In this document: positions 1 to 10,779 of the stretch, in pieces | Layout: every line of letters starts with the position of its first letter | How positions within the stretch are numbered: position 1 is the stretch's first letter | From: Cocos nucifera | Lineage: Eukaryota > Streptophyta > Magnoliopsida > Arecales > Arecaceae | Direction of reading: 5' to 3' | DNA: 64,000 nucleotides | NCBI GenBank assembly: GCA_006176705.1 | Contig: QRFJ01001933.1 | Location: forward strand, 372,001-436,000 | The notes under the pieces: generated by a model | What the model was told of the DNA's origin: nothing | Seen by the model: the letters and a program-made list of their open reading frames with translations, nothing else | Databases searched by the model: none | Program-made: the position numbers and the translations under genes

Positions 1-1605
1 TATAATTACAGATCTTCTCTAGCTACCCTCCACCTGCCATGTGTCCCACTCACAGCTAACATTTGGCAAAGCAGTAATGATGCCATTCTTAGAGCACCAT
101 GCCAGGAGGGAATTTCGAGTGCCATGCCAAGAGGGAATTTCAAGTGCCACAGTCATTTTAAGTTATTCAGTCATTAAGGAAGCTTTGGCACCAGCCAAAA
201 AAGCCAAAACTTTTCACCTTTTGGAGGCGGAAAACTAGCAGAGGACTTCGGCAATTGCAATTTTGGTACTCTCTTCATTCGATCTTCAAACTCTAGAGTA
301 GGGAAACAAGTGTTAGGAATAAAATAACTCTAGCCGAAGTCCAGTAAGATGTCTAAACTTGATATGACTTCATTCGTTGTTACAATAGTTATGACCATAC
401 TTCAACTAAACTGATTTAACTCAAAAGGGTTAACATTCAAACCATATGTTGGTGATAAATCTGCTCCCGTCGAAGTCCAGCAAGATGCCCACCCTTGGGG
501 TGATCCCTTCTGATGGTGGCAACCATGATCAAACTTCAACTAGCATGAATTCTGACTCCAGTTCACTCTAGGATGGCCGACCTCCAGCTCGTGCATGCCA
601 GACGATCTTCTCAACTTTGATTATCAGATCTTCTAGATAACTGCAAAACCTAAAGGGTATCTCAGACCACATCCGGATGAACTTGAATAATGAAGATAGC
701 CACCTAAGTAGTTAGCTAAGTGTTTGACCCCTGCATAGTCCAGCCTGGCCGGCCTTGAAGCTGGCCAAACTCCTTTTCAACTAGTATCTCCGTCAAGCCA
801 AATCTCACCAGTACAATTGGGTCTCACGCTAGGAGTCCTGGACTGGCAGAGCTTCTCCTTAGATGAACTTCTATACCTTACTGCAAGTGGTAGATCTTGC
901 AATTCTTACGCCAAGATCCTTGGATGTGCAAGCCAGAGTAAATCCAAACTTCAACCCTAAAGAGCCTAGCCATTATCCTAAATCGGTGAATCCACTGCCC
1001 CTTTCAACCCTCAACCTAAAATAATTATCCACTTACAGATGACCTTGAAAATGGCTGAACATCGAAGGAGTAGTTAAGACTCACCAGAGTATTATGAGTG
1101 TGTTTTCCAATCCAAGCTATTAGCTAACCCTTGGTTACTATTGATCCAGATGAGCTCCTTCCGACCACCAAACAAACTCCTTCCAGTCAAACTTCTTTTA
1201 GTCGAAGCCTCCATTTGGTGGTAGAACTAACTACCTTACATTCTGAGCATCGATTGAGCAAACCTAAACAATAGAAAGATCTCATCACCTACATAAGTTC
1301 AACTCCCATATCTGTAAATATCTGCCAACCTATGGATGACCTCGAAAATGACTGAACCTCTCCAAAATTGCTGGGATGAAGAGTTCTTCAATATAACAGT
1401 CCTGACCAAACTACAACTGTTAATCTCCAATGGACTAATAAGTCATGACAATGGACACCATCTCCTGTAATAAACTTCACGTGACCTCGAATGGCCCACT
1501 ATCAGGCAATAATGACTATCACCATCAGTTTATTATGAGCTTCATCTATATAAAAGATCCTCTAGATATATTTTTCTCTCTAAGCTAAAAAAATTTTGCT
1601 AGAAT
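1..1605 (+). repeat. 5' LTR of the Tat element, first part
   Basis: It aligns by eye with 59852-60462 and 63828-64000: for example, 474-780 matches 60142-60460, and 752-930 matches 63828-63990. The LTR continues at 15288 after the SIRE-like insertion. The stretch 306-480 has no counterpart in the 3' copy and looks like a local duplication, since a CGAAGTCCAG-type motif occurs at both its ends. No protein-coding signal is seen. Confidence 0.75.
1547..1556 (+). promoter_or_regulatory. Candidate TATA box of the Tat 5' LTR
   Basis: The motif TATATAAAAG lies about 50 bp upstream of the insertion point of the SIRE-like element. The position fits the U3/R boundary of the interrupted LTR. It is identified by sequence alone. 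Confidence 0.45.
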
Positions 1606-3042
1606 TGTTGCCCCCAGGAATGATTTTGATGATTACAAAATATTAGAGCATAACCTTAATACTAATACTTTTCAAGAATGCCAAAGTCTATTTTTCTTGT
1701 AGAAAGAAAAAGGTCGCTAAATGAATCCATAATCAAATGAAGATCTTTGAGTTATGTGAAACTATTTTTGAAATGATTTTGGAGTAAGAAAAATCCTCTC
1801 TTAAAGCCCGAGCTAACCCATCCTTGATTCGACCCAGCCCTGACATGGCACACACTTATCTCTTTGGCTTGGCACGTAGTCGAGCTGGCTCAATTTGGAT
1901 CTGAGCCGATAGTCTCAGAAAGATAAAAGATTAGTTTTGAATTACTACTGATCGAGTCGATCCGATTCTCAGTCGAGCTGGCTTTCTCAGAGTGGTAGAA
2001 GACTTGTTTGGGAGTTCTACTGATCGAGCCAGCTCGAAGCTCCAACTAAGCTGGCTAAAATTAATAGAAACACTATTATTGCTGATTGCTGTTCGAGCCA
2101 GTCCAATACAAAATCGAGCCAGCTCTCTCAGAATGATAGAATGATGTTTTGCATAGAAACTATACTCAAGCTGACTCGAAGCATGAATCGAGCCAGCTCG
2201 ATGAAGTCTGACAGGCACAACGGTTAGTTCTACAGAAGTCTGCTTTCTCCTAGAACATTTTTTTAATAGCTAACTTCGATCTCCAATGGTCATAAACAGC
2301 CAGAATCCTTATCAAATCACCAAAAAATTATTTGAAAATGATTAAGGACAAAAGAAAAAAGAAAAATATAAAAGGAAAACATAGTTTAAGATCTAGAGAC
2401 AACCAAAAATAGAAAAAAATAGCACTTTAAAAAAAGTTAGACTGAAAGAAAGTTCACCAACTCTCATTCAATACTTTCTTGATTCTTCTGCGTGCATTCA
2501 AAGAAGAGAGCATTTATTAGAAACATTTAAAGCATCATCAAGAAGATAAGCTACAGTGACAACTATCAAAACCAAAATAGGGTTTCACAGTGTTGTATTT
2601 TCTTCTTTATCTAATTTGGTGTAAGAGTTTCAGTTGGGGCTGAAATTTGAGGGGTTATCATTGTACCAAACTTAGTTTAGTTTGTGGGAGCCTTAGGTTG
2701 AAGGCTTGTAAAGATTTTGATTGGTTGACCTGGGTAAAACTAATTGGATTTATTTATGAGCCTGGTGAAAATAAACACGCTGTAATCAGGTGATTATAGT
2801 AAAAATTTTTAAGAGGTTGCTTGGAGAGTGGATGTAGGTGCTGGAAGTGCACCGAACCATTATAAATCCGCTGTGCTTGTGTGTGTGCTTCTCCTCTTGT
2901 GTTTTAGTCTTTTCTTCTACTACTTAGTAATATTTTGATCTATACAGTTCTTTATTTATTCTGCATATCATTCACTAAATTTGCTAAAAGTTTTAATAAC
3001 TAAATTCATCCCCCCCCTCTTTGGTTGTCTAGCTGGGCAACA
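1606..3042 (+). repeat. 5' LTR of the SIRE-like element
   Basis: It matches 13843-15282 over its full length. It contains a cluster of palindromic GAGCYRGCTC-type motifs between about 1880 and 2201, a possible TATA box at 2367, and a pyrimidine-rich R/U5. It ends just before a primer-binding site. Confidence 0.9.
2367..2374 (+). promoter_or_regulatory. Candidate TATA box in SIRE-like LTR
   Basis: TATAAAAG lies in a purine-rich stretch of the LTR and recurs at the matching place in the 3' LTR as ATATAAAAG. This is motif evidence only. Confidence 0.35.
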
Positions 3043-3044
3043 AG

Positions 3045-3056
3045 TGGTATCCGAGC
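3045..3056 (+). other. Primer-binding site of the SIRE-like element
   Basis: TGGTATCCGAGC lies two bases after the 5' LTR. It differs by one base from TGGTATCAGAGC, the usual copia site complementary to the 3' end of initiator methionine tRNA. Confidence 0.8.
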
Positions 3057-3101
3057 TTGGTTCTCAGCTAGAACTGATCTAACCATCAGGAGATAAAAAT
3101 C

Positions 3102-3247
3102 ATGACAACATAATTGGGAGGTTAACTTGTCGAAGGATAATCCACCAACAAACCACCATTTTTCAATATAACAAACTACACATATTGTAAAGCACGCATG
3201 AGAATCTTCATTCAAGCTCTTGATTATGATATATGGAGTGTCATAAT
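3102..3247 (+). pseudogene. SIRE-like gag, N-terminal fragment
   Basis: The likely start is the ATG at 3102. The frame has early stops, then reads as a copia gag N-terminus ending in a segment like FIQALDYDIWSVII. It is cut by the gag-only element at 3248, and the gag resumes at 6952. The product would be a capsid-type protein forming cytoplasmic virus-like particles. Confidence 0.7.
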
Positions 3248-3904
3248 TAAAGGTGGTGTGGTGCTCCCAAGCCTTGGGAGGCCATGGATGGAGCCAAGAT
3301 GAGGGCTTTAGAGAGACTAGGATAGGTGCTGTCCTAGGGTAAGGATAGGAGTTGTCCTAGGGTGGAGGCGGTATGTAGCTCTCTACGGCTTAAGGTTCAG
3401 ATATTGAGGATCTTAAGGGGCTTGGTTGGAGCTTTAAAAACTTGGGATATAAGGTAGAGTGAGGAACCAAAGTTAGAAGATTGAGGACTAGAGAAAGGAG
3501 ATTTTCTACAGATTAGCCGACTCAGTCCAAAATTGTATTGGCTAAATCTCAGAGCATAGGACAAATAGAAGGTCACATTCAGGACTACAGGCACGACACA
3601 GAAACTAGGCTAGCTCAGTTTAAAACTGAGCTGACCCAGTCTTAGGTTAGTCGGCTTAGTATTGAGACTGAACCAGCTTAGTTTGTGGGGAGAGTTATGC
3701 ATGGGTTCTATTTGGGCTAGGATAGGGACTTATCCTAGGGGTCTTAAGGCCTGGTTCAAGAGGTTTTAAGGGGGCTAATTCATGTATGGATTGGGTTTAG
3801 ATCTAGGGGATGAGAGCATAGAAGACATAGGTGTACATGGGCTCGATGAGTGCTTTCATGTTTTGAGTTAGCTGGAGAGTTTTTTGGTCGGGCCTAATGG
3901 CATG

Positions 3905-3912
3905 TATAAATA
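3905..3912 (+). promoter_or_regulatory. TATA box of gag-only copia LTR
   Basis: TATAAATA lies about 360 bp before the LTR end. The same motif is at the matching position in the 3' LTR (about 6583). Motif and position only. Confidence 0.5.
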
Positions 3913-4229
3913 CATAGGTTGTATTAGGGTTTCATAATGTGGTGAAATACAGATCTTTTCTCCCTCAACTCTCTCTTCTTCTCTTCTCTCTAGAATTGCC
4001 ACCCCATGGTTCTTGAAGAAGTCCTAGAGAGGGGGGGTGTCTCCCTCAAGCCCAAGGAGGGAGATGCCCCATCATAGATCTAGATGGAGAATCGATGGTT
4101 TGCTATCCATAGAGAACATCACAGGTTTCTTCAAGTCCGTGCTAAAGATCAGGGGCTTCCGTAACATGGTATCGAGGCTTGTGATGCCAAGGATGATTGG
4201 CGTTCGAGTGATACCATGGTTTCTTTAAT

Positions 4230-4241
4230 TGGTATTAGAGC
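4230..4241 (+). other. Relic primer-binding site inside the 5' LTR
   Basis: TGGTATTAGAGC lies 27 bp before the LTR end and 41 bp before the functional-looking site at 4271. The 3' LTR has the same relic at 6908-6919 (TGGTATCAAAGT). In copy 2 the LTR stops just upstream of the corresponding site, so here the LTR has extended past an older primer site. Confidence 0.75.
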
Positions 4242-4270
4242 AAGATGATGCCAGTTGGTGGGCTTACATT

Positions 4271-4282
4271 TGGTATCAGAGC
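4271..4282 (+). other. Primer-binding site, gag-only copia copy 1
   Basis: TGGTATCAGAGC lies two bases after the LTR and is an exact match to the standard initiator-Met tRNA site of copia elements. Confidence 0.85.
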
Positions 4283-4454
4283 CTAATTGAGCATGGAGGA
4301 GAAAGAAGATCGATTTTCAGTAGAGATTTGTAGTGAGATTCAGATCTAAAAATTTTCTCTAGGCTTCATAAGGAAGGAAGAGATAAGATTGCTGTCCACC
4401 ATTCCTAGTCAAGATATTTCTTAGATCTACCTGTTTGCTATTACTTGATTTGGA

Positions 4455-5213
4455 TTGATCATGGAGAATAGTAGGTTGAAGGTAGGATTAGAGAAGTTTG
4501 ATGGAAAAGAAAGTTTCAAGATGTGGATGGTAAGGGTGGAGAATTTGCTAGTTCAGATGAGACTGGATTTAGCCTTGAAGGATAGGCCAGGGGAGATGAT
4601 AGATAAGGAGTGGGTGTCCTTGGAGAAAATAGCATGTGCCACGATTAGGGCTTATTTAGCAGATGAGGTTTTGTATGGTATATTGGAGGAGAGAACATCC
4701 AAGGGATTATGGCCAAGGTTGCAACAGTTATACATGGGGAAGAACATGTGCAACAAGTTGATGCTGAAGAAGCAACTGTACAGCCTTTGGATGCAGGAGG
4801 ACGAGGATGTTGTGGGACATATTCAGCGTTTCAACCGAATGAACATGGACATGCTCAATATAGGGATGGATTTAGAAGAGGAGGATGAGAGTCTATTGTT
4901 GCTGTGTTCACTACCCAGGAGCTTTGATCCATTGGTAACAACTTTGCTGTATGGTAAGGAGACATTAGTGTACAAGGAGATCGTATCAGTGCTCAGGTCT
5001 AATGAGCAGCGGGAATGGATGATGAAGAGGAAGTCTTCCAAGAGAGTCTTGTGGTTTCAGAGAAGCACAGGAAAGGAAAGAAGAAGGGCGAATAGAGGGG
5101 TAGCAAGGAGTCCAAGAGATGCTTTAAGTGCGAAGAAGCAGGGCACTTTAAGTGCGAGTGTCCGCTTTAGAAGAAGTGCAAGGGACGAGAACACTTGGAT
5201 TCCATTAATTTAG
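4455..5213 (+). pseudogene. Copia gag of gag-only element, frameshifted
   Basis: A 252-codon frame begins MIMENSRLKVGLEKFDG, a typical copia gag N-terminus. The UBN2-type body runs to about residue 190 (around SNEQREW). Compared with copy 2, one base is missing near 5031. After it, the true gag continues in the next frame, with a CCHC zinc knuckle (CFKC, H, C spacing C-X2-C-X4-H-X4-C) at 5120-5161 and an acidic tail to about 5400, with stops at 5093 and near 5169. Gag would package element RNA in particles supplied with pol from elsewhere. The body closely resembles the gag of the Tork-like copia at 33159. Confidence 0.85.
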
Positions 5214-5403
5214 TCACTGATAGTGAAGAGTCAGATGAGCTCTTGGTGCTCTTGAAGGAACCCATATGGTGCGGTGTATCTGAGACGGTTTCAGATAGCT
5301 CTATGGAGTGTAGAGGGTCCGAAGGGATAGGATGGTGTTCAAGGTACAATGACAGACCCAGTAGTGTAGCAATGGGTGGTTGGCCTCGAGAGACTTGGAG
5401 ATA

Positions 5404-5933
5404 GAGTCGGCTTCGACGGCATCAAGGAGACTTTAGTTCCAAGTAGAGCATCAGACAAAGGTGGCTTCATGTGTGGAGGAAGTTGTGACATGGGTTCAGA
5501 GCAAAGGGGTGTAGAGGGAGGACATATATCCCAGCACTAGTGCTGGGATTGTACAAATTCAGGTGGAGAGAATTGTGCAGGTAGATAGGTGTGGCTCTGA
5601 GGGGACAGTGTCAGATGGAGCATCAGGATATGTGGCGAGTGTTGGTAAAGGAATATTGCATGATCTTCAGGAAAGTCTAGGACAAGTTATACAGTTGCCA
5701 AGCAGAAGGATACCTACAACTCTAAAGATGGTACAGAGGAACAAGCCAAGGACTTCAATGATGGAGGCGATCATCCTGAAGGCCTCAAAGGGAGTTCAAC
5801 AACTGAAGAAGAATGACAGTTGCAAGGTAAGCACAAGGGGCTACCAGGACATGCAGGGATAGTGGGATCATGTAGGAGGATGTTGCCAGGTGTGCCAAGA
5901 CTTGGGCGCACCAAAATGGAGATTGTAGGTAGT
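5404..5933 (+). pseudogene. Conserved post-gag segment of unknown function
   Basis: This is where pol would sit in an autonomous element. A 99-codon open frame (5563-5862) begins MERIVQVDRCGSEGTVSDG. The same frame, with stops, is recognisable in copy 2 at about 62580-62880. I recognise no protease, integrase or RT motif. It is rich in lysine, serine and glutamine. It may be a decayed linker of a former polyprotein or just co-inherited non-coding DNA. The last bases (about 5922-5932) are purine-rich and serve as the polypurine tract. Confidence 0.45.
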
Positions 5934-6946
5934 GTGGTGCTCCTAAGCCTTAGGAGGCCATGGGTGGAGCTAGGGTGAGGGCTCCGGGGAGACTAGGTTA
6001 GGTGCAGTCCTAGGGCTAGGACAGGAGTTATCCTAGGATGGAGGCGACATGTAGCTCTCTACGGGCTCGAGGTTCAAGTATTGAGGACCTTGAGAGGCTT
6101 GGTTGGAGCTTCGAAAACTTGAAACATAATGTGGAGCGAGGAACCAAAGTCGAAAGATTGAAGACTGCAGAAAGAAGATTTTCGATAGGTTAGCCGGCTT
6201 AGTCCAAAACTGGATTGGCTAAGTCTCAGAGCATAGGACAGATAGAAGGTCGCATTCGGAACTGTAGGCACAGCATAAAAACTAGGCTGGCTCAGTCTAA
6301 AACTAAGCTGACCCAGTCTCAAGTTAGCCAGCTTAGTGCTGAGACTGAGTTGGCTTAGTCTGCGGGCAGAGTTACGCATGGGTTCTGTTTGGACTAGGAT
6401 AGGGACTTATTCTCGGGGTCTTAAGGCCTGGTTCAAGAGGTCTTAAGGGGGCTAATTCATGTATGGATTGGGTTTAGATCTACAAGATGAAAGCATGGGA
6501 GACATGGGTGTACATGGGCTCGATGAGTGCTTTCATGTATTGGGTTAGCCAGAGAGTTTTTTGGTCGAACCTAATGGCTATGTATAAATACATAGGTTGT
6601 ATCAGGGTTTCATAATGTTGTGGAATATAGATCTTTTCTTCCTCAACTCTCTCTTCTTCTCTTCTCTTTAGAATTGCCATCCTAGGGTTCTTAAAGAAGC
6701 CCTAGAGAGGTGGAGCATCTCCCTAAAGCCCAAGGAGGGAGGCGCCCCATCGCAGATCCAGGTGGAGGATCGATGATTTGCTGTCCATAGAGAACGTCAT
6801 AAGTTCCTTCAAGTCTATGCTAAAGATCGGAAGCTTCTGCAACATGGTATCGAGGCCTATGATGTCAAGGATGATTGGCGTTCGAGTGATACTATGGTTC
6901 CTTCAATTGGTATCAAAGTAAGATGATGCCAGTTGGTGGGCTTACA
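5934..6946 (+). repeat. 3' LTR of gag-only copia copy 1
   Basis: It begins TGTAGGTAGTGTGG after a purine-rich tract and ends GCTTACA before the TSD ATAAT. It is the partner of 3248-4268, with scattered substitutions, many of them transitions. Confidence 0.88.
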
Positions 6947-6951
6947 ATAAT

Positions 6952-8397
6952 CAATGGGCCACACACATCTACTGTTGTAGTCGATGAAATTAGCATACCC
7001 AAACCTGAAAAGAATTGGAGTGAGGATGATAAGAGATCAATCAACTAAATGCCAAGACTATGAATATTTTGTATTGTGCCTTGGATGCCAATGAGTTTAA
7101 CCAAATTTCTAGTTGCAATTTTGCAAAAAAAAATTGGGATAGACTCGAAGTCACTCATGAGGGCACAAAGCATGTTAAGGAATCTAAGATTAACATGCTA
7201 GTGCACCAATATGAGCTTTTCAAAATGGAATCTACTGAATCAATCATAGAAATGTTCACTCGTTTCACTGATATAACTAATAGTCTAAAAAGTCTTGGAA
7301 AGATTTATTCTAACAGTGTTTTGGTAAGAAAAATCCTTAGATCTTTGCCGAAGTCATGGGAGGCAAAGGTCACTGCAATTCAAGAGGCTAAAGACTTGAA
7401 AATGTTGAAGGAGTTGATTGGATCGCGATGACCCATGAAATCACTATGAAGCAGCACGAAGATGAAGGAAAAAAGAAGTGAACCATAGCCCTCAAATCTA
7501 CTGCATTTGATGAAGAAGGAGATGAGTCAACAAATGAAGATGAAGAAGATGAGGACATAGCTCTGATTACAATAAAGTTTAAGAAGTTTATAAGAAGAAG
7601 AAAGCAAGGCTTCAAGAAAAAACCCTTTAACAAAGGTGAAACAAGAAAGGACAAGGATAAAGAAAGGGAACAGCCTTTATGCTTTAAGTGTAAAAGACCA
7701 AGACATTTCAAGGCTGACTGCCCCAACTTAAAGAAAAATGTCAAGAAGGCCAAAAAGAAAGCAATGATTGTAACATGGAGTGACAACGACGAATCTAGCT
7801 TCGATGAAGAGTCCAAAAATATCATAAATCTCTATTTCATGGTACAAAAAAATGAGGTAAACTCCAAAATTGCTCAAGAATATTCTTTTGATGAATTACA
7901 AGATGCCTTTTACGACCTAATGAAAGAATTTAGAAAGATTTCTGATAAAAATAAAAATCTGAAAATAACATGTGATACCTTATCTAAGGAAAAAGATGAA
8001 ATTCAACAAAGAAATAAGATTTTAGTAGCAAAAAATGATTCATTAAGAAAGGAAGTTCGAATGCTAAAACCATTGGTTGATAAGTTCACATGTAGTTCTG
8101 AAAAATTAAAAATGATCTTAAATAACCAAAAAGCTATCTATGATAAAGCTGGAATAGGTTATAATCCTAACAAGAAATAAAAGCTCTTAAAGAATCATTA
8201 CACTAAATCAACATCATCATATTTCTCTTAAAATATTGCTTGTTTCTACTATGGTAAGATAGGACACAAAGCACATGCATGTATTTATAGTAAAACTAAT
8301 GGAAATTTAGTTAAGAAAATTTGGGTTCCCAAGAGAATCATGAATGCTAATCCTAAAGGATCCAAGAAAACTTGAGTACCTAAATCAACCACTTAAT
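6952..8397 (+). pseudogene. SIRE-like gag, remainder
   Basis: This continues the gag interrupted at 3247. Capsid-type sequence is open at 7060-7431 (123 codons). A charged linker follows, then a CCHC zinc knuckle at 7680-7721 (CFKC...H...C). A coiled-coil-like lysine/glutamate-rich stretch is open at 7764-8180. A second knuckle at 8241-8282 has lost its second cysteine (CFYYGKIGH). There is a frameshift near 7431-7440 and stops before 8400. The protein would assemble particles and bind RNA. Confidence 0.8.
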
Positions 8398-8401
8398 TAT
8401 T

Positions 8402-8653
8402 TTGCAGGAATGTCTTGCAGCCAATGAAGTTGAAAGAGCATGGTATTTAGACAGCAGCTGTTTAAGATATATGATGGGTGATAAGGATCAATTCATCATC
8501 CTTGATAAAAAGAATGGGGGATTGGTTACTTTTGGTGATAATGAAAAAGAAAAAAATATTGATATTTGTAAAATCAAACTTTCTCCCTCCACCTTTATTG
8601 AGAATGTTTTACTTGTTGATCACTTAAAGTATAATTTATTAAGCATAAATTAA
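8402..8653 (+). pseudogene. SIRE-like retropepsin protease
   Basis: This begins the pol reading frame. The aspartic protease signature WYLDSG is present as WYLDSS at 8441-8458, with the catalytic aspartate at 8450 kept but the glycine replaced. The protease would cleave the Gag-Pol polyprotein. A TAA stop at 8651 separates it from the integrase. The same frame continues to about 10750. Confidence 0.78.
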
Positions 8654-8728
8654 TTATGTGACAAAGGGTTCAAAGTCATTTTTGAATCATCTCTATGCAT
8701 AGTCACTAGTCCCTTTGATAATAGTATC

Positions 8729-9898
8729 ATGTTCATTGGACATAGACGTGGAAATATCTACATAGTTGATTTTGATGATATAACCATGAAGAAAGGCCAA
8801 TGTCGTATCGCTAAAGATACTAAGATCAAAGAAACTACTTGGCTATGGCATCATAGATTAGGTCATGCAAGCATACGCACATTATCAAAATTGGTTACTA
8901 AAGACTTAGTCAAAGGCTTACCTAAATTAAACTTTGAAAATGATCATGTTTGTGATACATGTCAACTTGGTAAACAAACTAGGGGGAGTTTCAAATCCAA
9001 AAATACTGTTTCAACATCTAGACCTCTAGAATTAATTCACATGGACTTATTTGGATCTACTAGGACCTTAAGCCTAAGAGGAAAGAAATATGGACTTGTG
9101 ATCATAGATGATTTTTCACATTTTACTTGGGTTCTATTTTTAGCACATAAAGATGAAGCTTTTACTACTTTTTTAAAATTATATAAAAAGATTTCAAATG
9201 AAAAAAACTTAATAATAATTAAAATCAGAAGTTATCATGGTATTGAATTTGAAATTCAAAATTTTAAAATATTTTATAATAAAAATATAATAGAATATAA
9301 TTTTTTTGCTCCAAGAACATCACAACAAAATGGTATTATTGAGAGAAAGAATAGAACTTTAGAAGAAATGGCTAGAACTATGTTTTGTGAAGCAAGTCTT
9401 TCAAAATATTTTTAGGCTAAAGCCATTAACACTGCTTGTTATATTTTGAATCATATTTTGATCCATCCCATTCTTAAGAAAATCTCCTATGAACTTTGGA
9501 AAGGTAGAAAGCCTAATATCAATTATTTTCATGTATTTAGATGCAAATGTTTTATCTTAAATAATGAAAAAGACAAACTTGAAAAATTTGATGCTAAATC
9601 TGATGAGGGTATCTTCCTTGGATACTCAACAACAAGCAAAGCATATAGAGTCTTCAACAAGCATACTTTAGTTGTTGGAGAATCTATTCATGTTGTCTTT
9701 GATGAATCTAACAATCTTTCATCAAGAAAAAAAGATGCTTTTGATGATGATGCAGGAAATTTAGAAAAAGAAGTAAAAGAACTTATCTTGAAAGACAAAC
9801 TGAATCATGATGAAGAAACTAAGACAAACAACAATGAACATGAAGAAGTACAAGAACAAGGTATGAACCAAAAACATTTAGATCTGCCCAAAGAATAG
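8729..9898 (+). pseudogene. SIRE-like integrase
   Basis: The gag-pre-integrase zinc domain has the order H, H, C, C (WLWHHRLGHAS, then CDTCQLGKQ). The DDE core has aspartates in HMDLFG and IIDDFS, and the glutamate in NGIIERKNRTL. A C-terminal region like LGYSTTSKAYRVFN follows. A TAG at 9413 looks like a TGG change. The enzyme would insert the cDNA into nuclear DNA. Integrase upstream of RT is the copia order. Confidence 0.88.
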
Positions 9899-9960
9899 AG
9901 GTTTGCACATAATCATCCTAAAGATCTTATAATTGGTGATCCATCTCAAGGTGTATGAAC

Positions 9961-10768
9961 TAGATCTAATTTTAAAGAACATCATGATTATCTTGCATTT
10001 GTCTCTCAAATAGAACCTAAAATAATTGAAGAAGTAGAAAATGATGCAAATTGGTTAATTGCCATGCAAGAGGAATTAAATCAATTCAAAAGAAACAAAG
10101 TATGGACACTAGTTGATAGACCCTCTAATCATCCTATCATTGGCACCAAATGGGTATTTAGAAATAAGCTTGATGAAAATGATAATGTAATAAGAAATAA
10201 AGCTAGATTAGTAGCTAAAGGATATAATCAAGAAGAAAAGATAGATTTTGATGAAACTTATGCTCCTGTAGCAAGATTAGAGGCTATTAGATTGCTACTT
10301 ACTTTTGCTTGTTTCAAATTATACTAAATGGATGTAAAAAGTGCATTCTTAAATGATTTTATTACTGAAGAGGTTTATGTAGAGCAACCACCAGACTTTG
10401 AAAATCATAGTCTTCCAAATCATATTTTCAAACTCAATAAAGCATTGTATGGTTTGAAACAAGCACCAAGAGCATGGTATAATAGATTAAGTAAATTTCT
10501 ACTCAATAATGACTTTTCTAGAGGTAGTGTAGATACTATATTATTCTTAAAAAGAAAGAAATCATATCTGCTTATTGTTCAAATATACGTAGATGACATT
10601 ATCTTTGGTTCAACTAATGAAAATCTTTGCCAAGAATTTGCCAAGTTAATGCAGGACGAATTTAAAATGAGCATGATCGGGGAGCTAACATTCTTCCTTG
10701 GGTTTCAAATCAAACAAACTAAGGAAGGCATTTTTTTTTCCAAACCAAGTATATATAAGAAGTATTAA
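9961..10768 (+). pseudogene. SIRE-like reverse transcriptase
   Basis: The RVT_2-type domain starts in an AMQEELNQF-like segment, then WVFRNKLDE, KARLVAKGYNQ, MDVKSAFLN, LNKALYGLKQAPRAWY and the catalytic YVDD at 10586-10597. Stops at 9956 (TGA, arginine-like context) and 10325 (TAA, glutamine-like context) interrupt it, and the frame shifts at about 10750-10765. It would copy element RNA into cDNA in the particle. The catalytic motif itself is intact. Confidence 0.9.
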
Positions 10769-10779
10769 AGAAGTTTGGA

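Larger units (their letters stand above)
3248..4268 (+). repeat. 5' LTR of gag-only copia copy 1
   Basis: It matches 5934-6946. It begins TAAAGGTGGTGTGG (the 3' LTR has TGTAGG) and ends GGGCTTACA. It holds several imperfect 20-22 bp motifs of the form ACTGAGCYGRCYCAGT between 3515 and 3690, a TATA box at 3905, and an internal primer-site-like sequence at 4230. Confidence 0.88.
3248..6946 (+). mobile_element. Gag-only Ty1/copia element (TR-GAG type), copy 1
   Basis: Two LTRs of about 1.02 kb flank only 1.67 kb of internal DNA. That internal DNA has a primer site, a copia gag with a CCHC zinc knuckle and a further conserved segment, but no protease, integrase or RT. The TSD ATAAT is at 3243-3247 and 6947-6951, and the SIRE-like gag reads on across the site. 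Terminal-repeat elements carrying only gag (TR-GAG) are known in plants and must use pol from a helper. Copy 2 at 60463-63822 shares the U3, the gag and the post-gag segment but has a different U5. Confidence 0.88.

Noticed and set aside
4271..4282. tRNA-like sequence near LTR ends
   Set aside because: Only the 12-base primer-binding site is present; there is no cloverleaf or internal promoter boxes.
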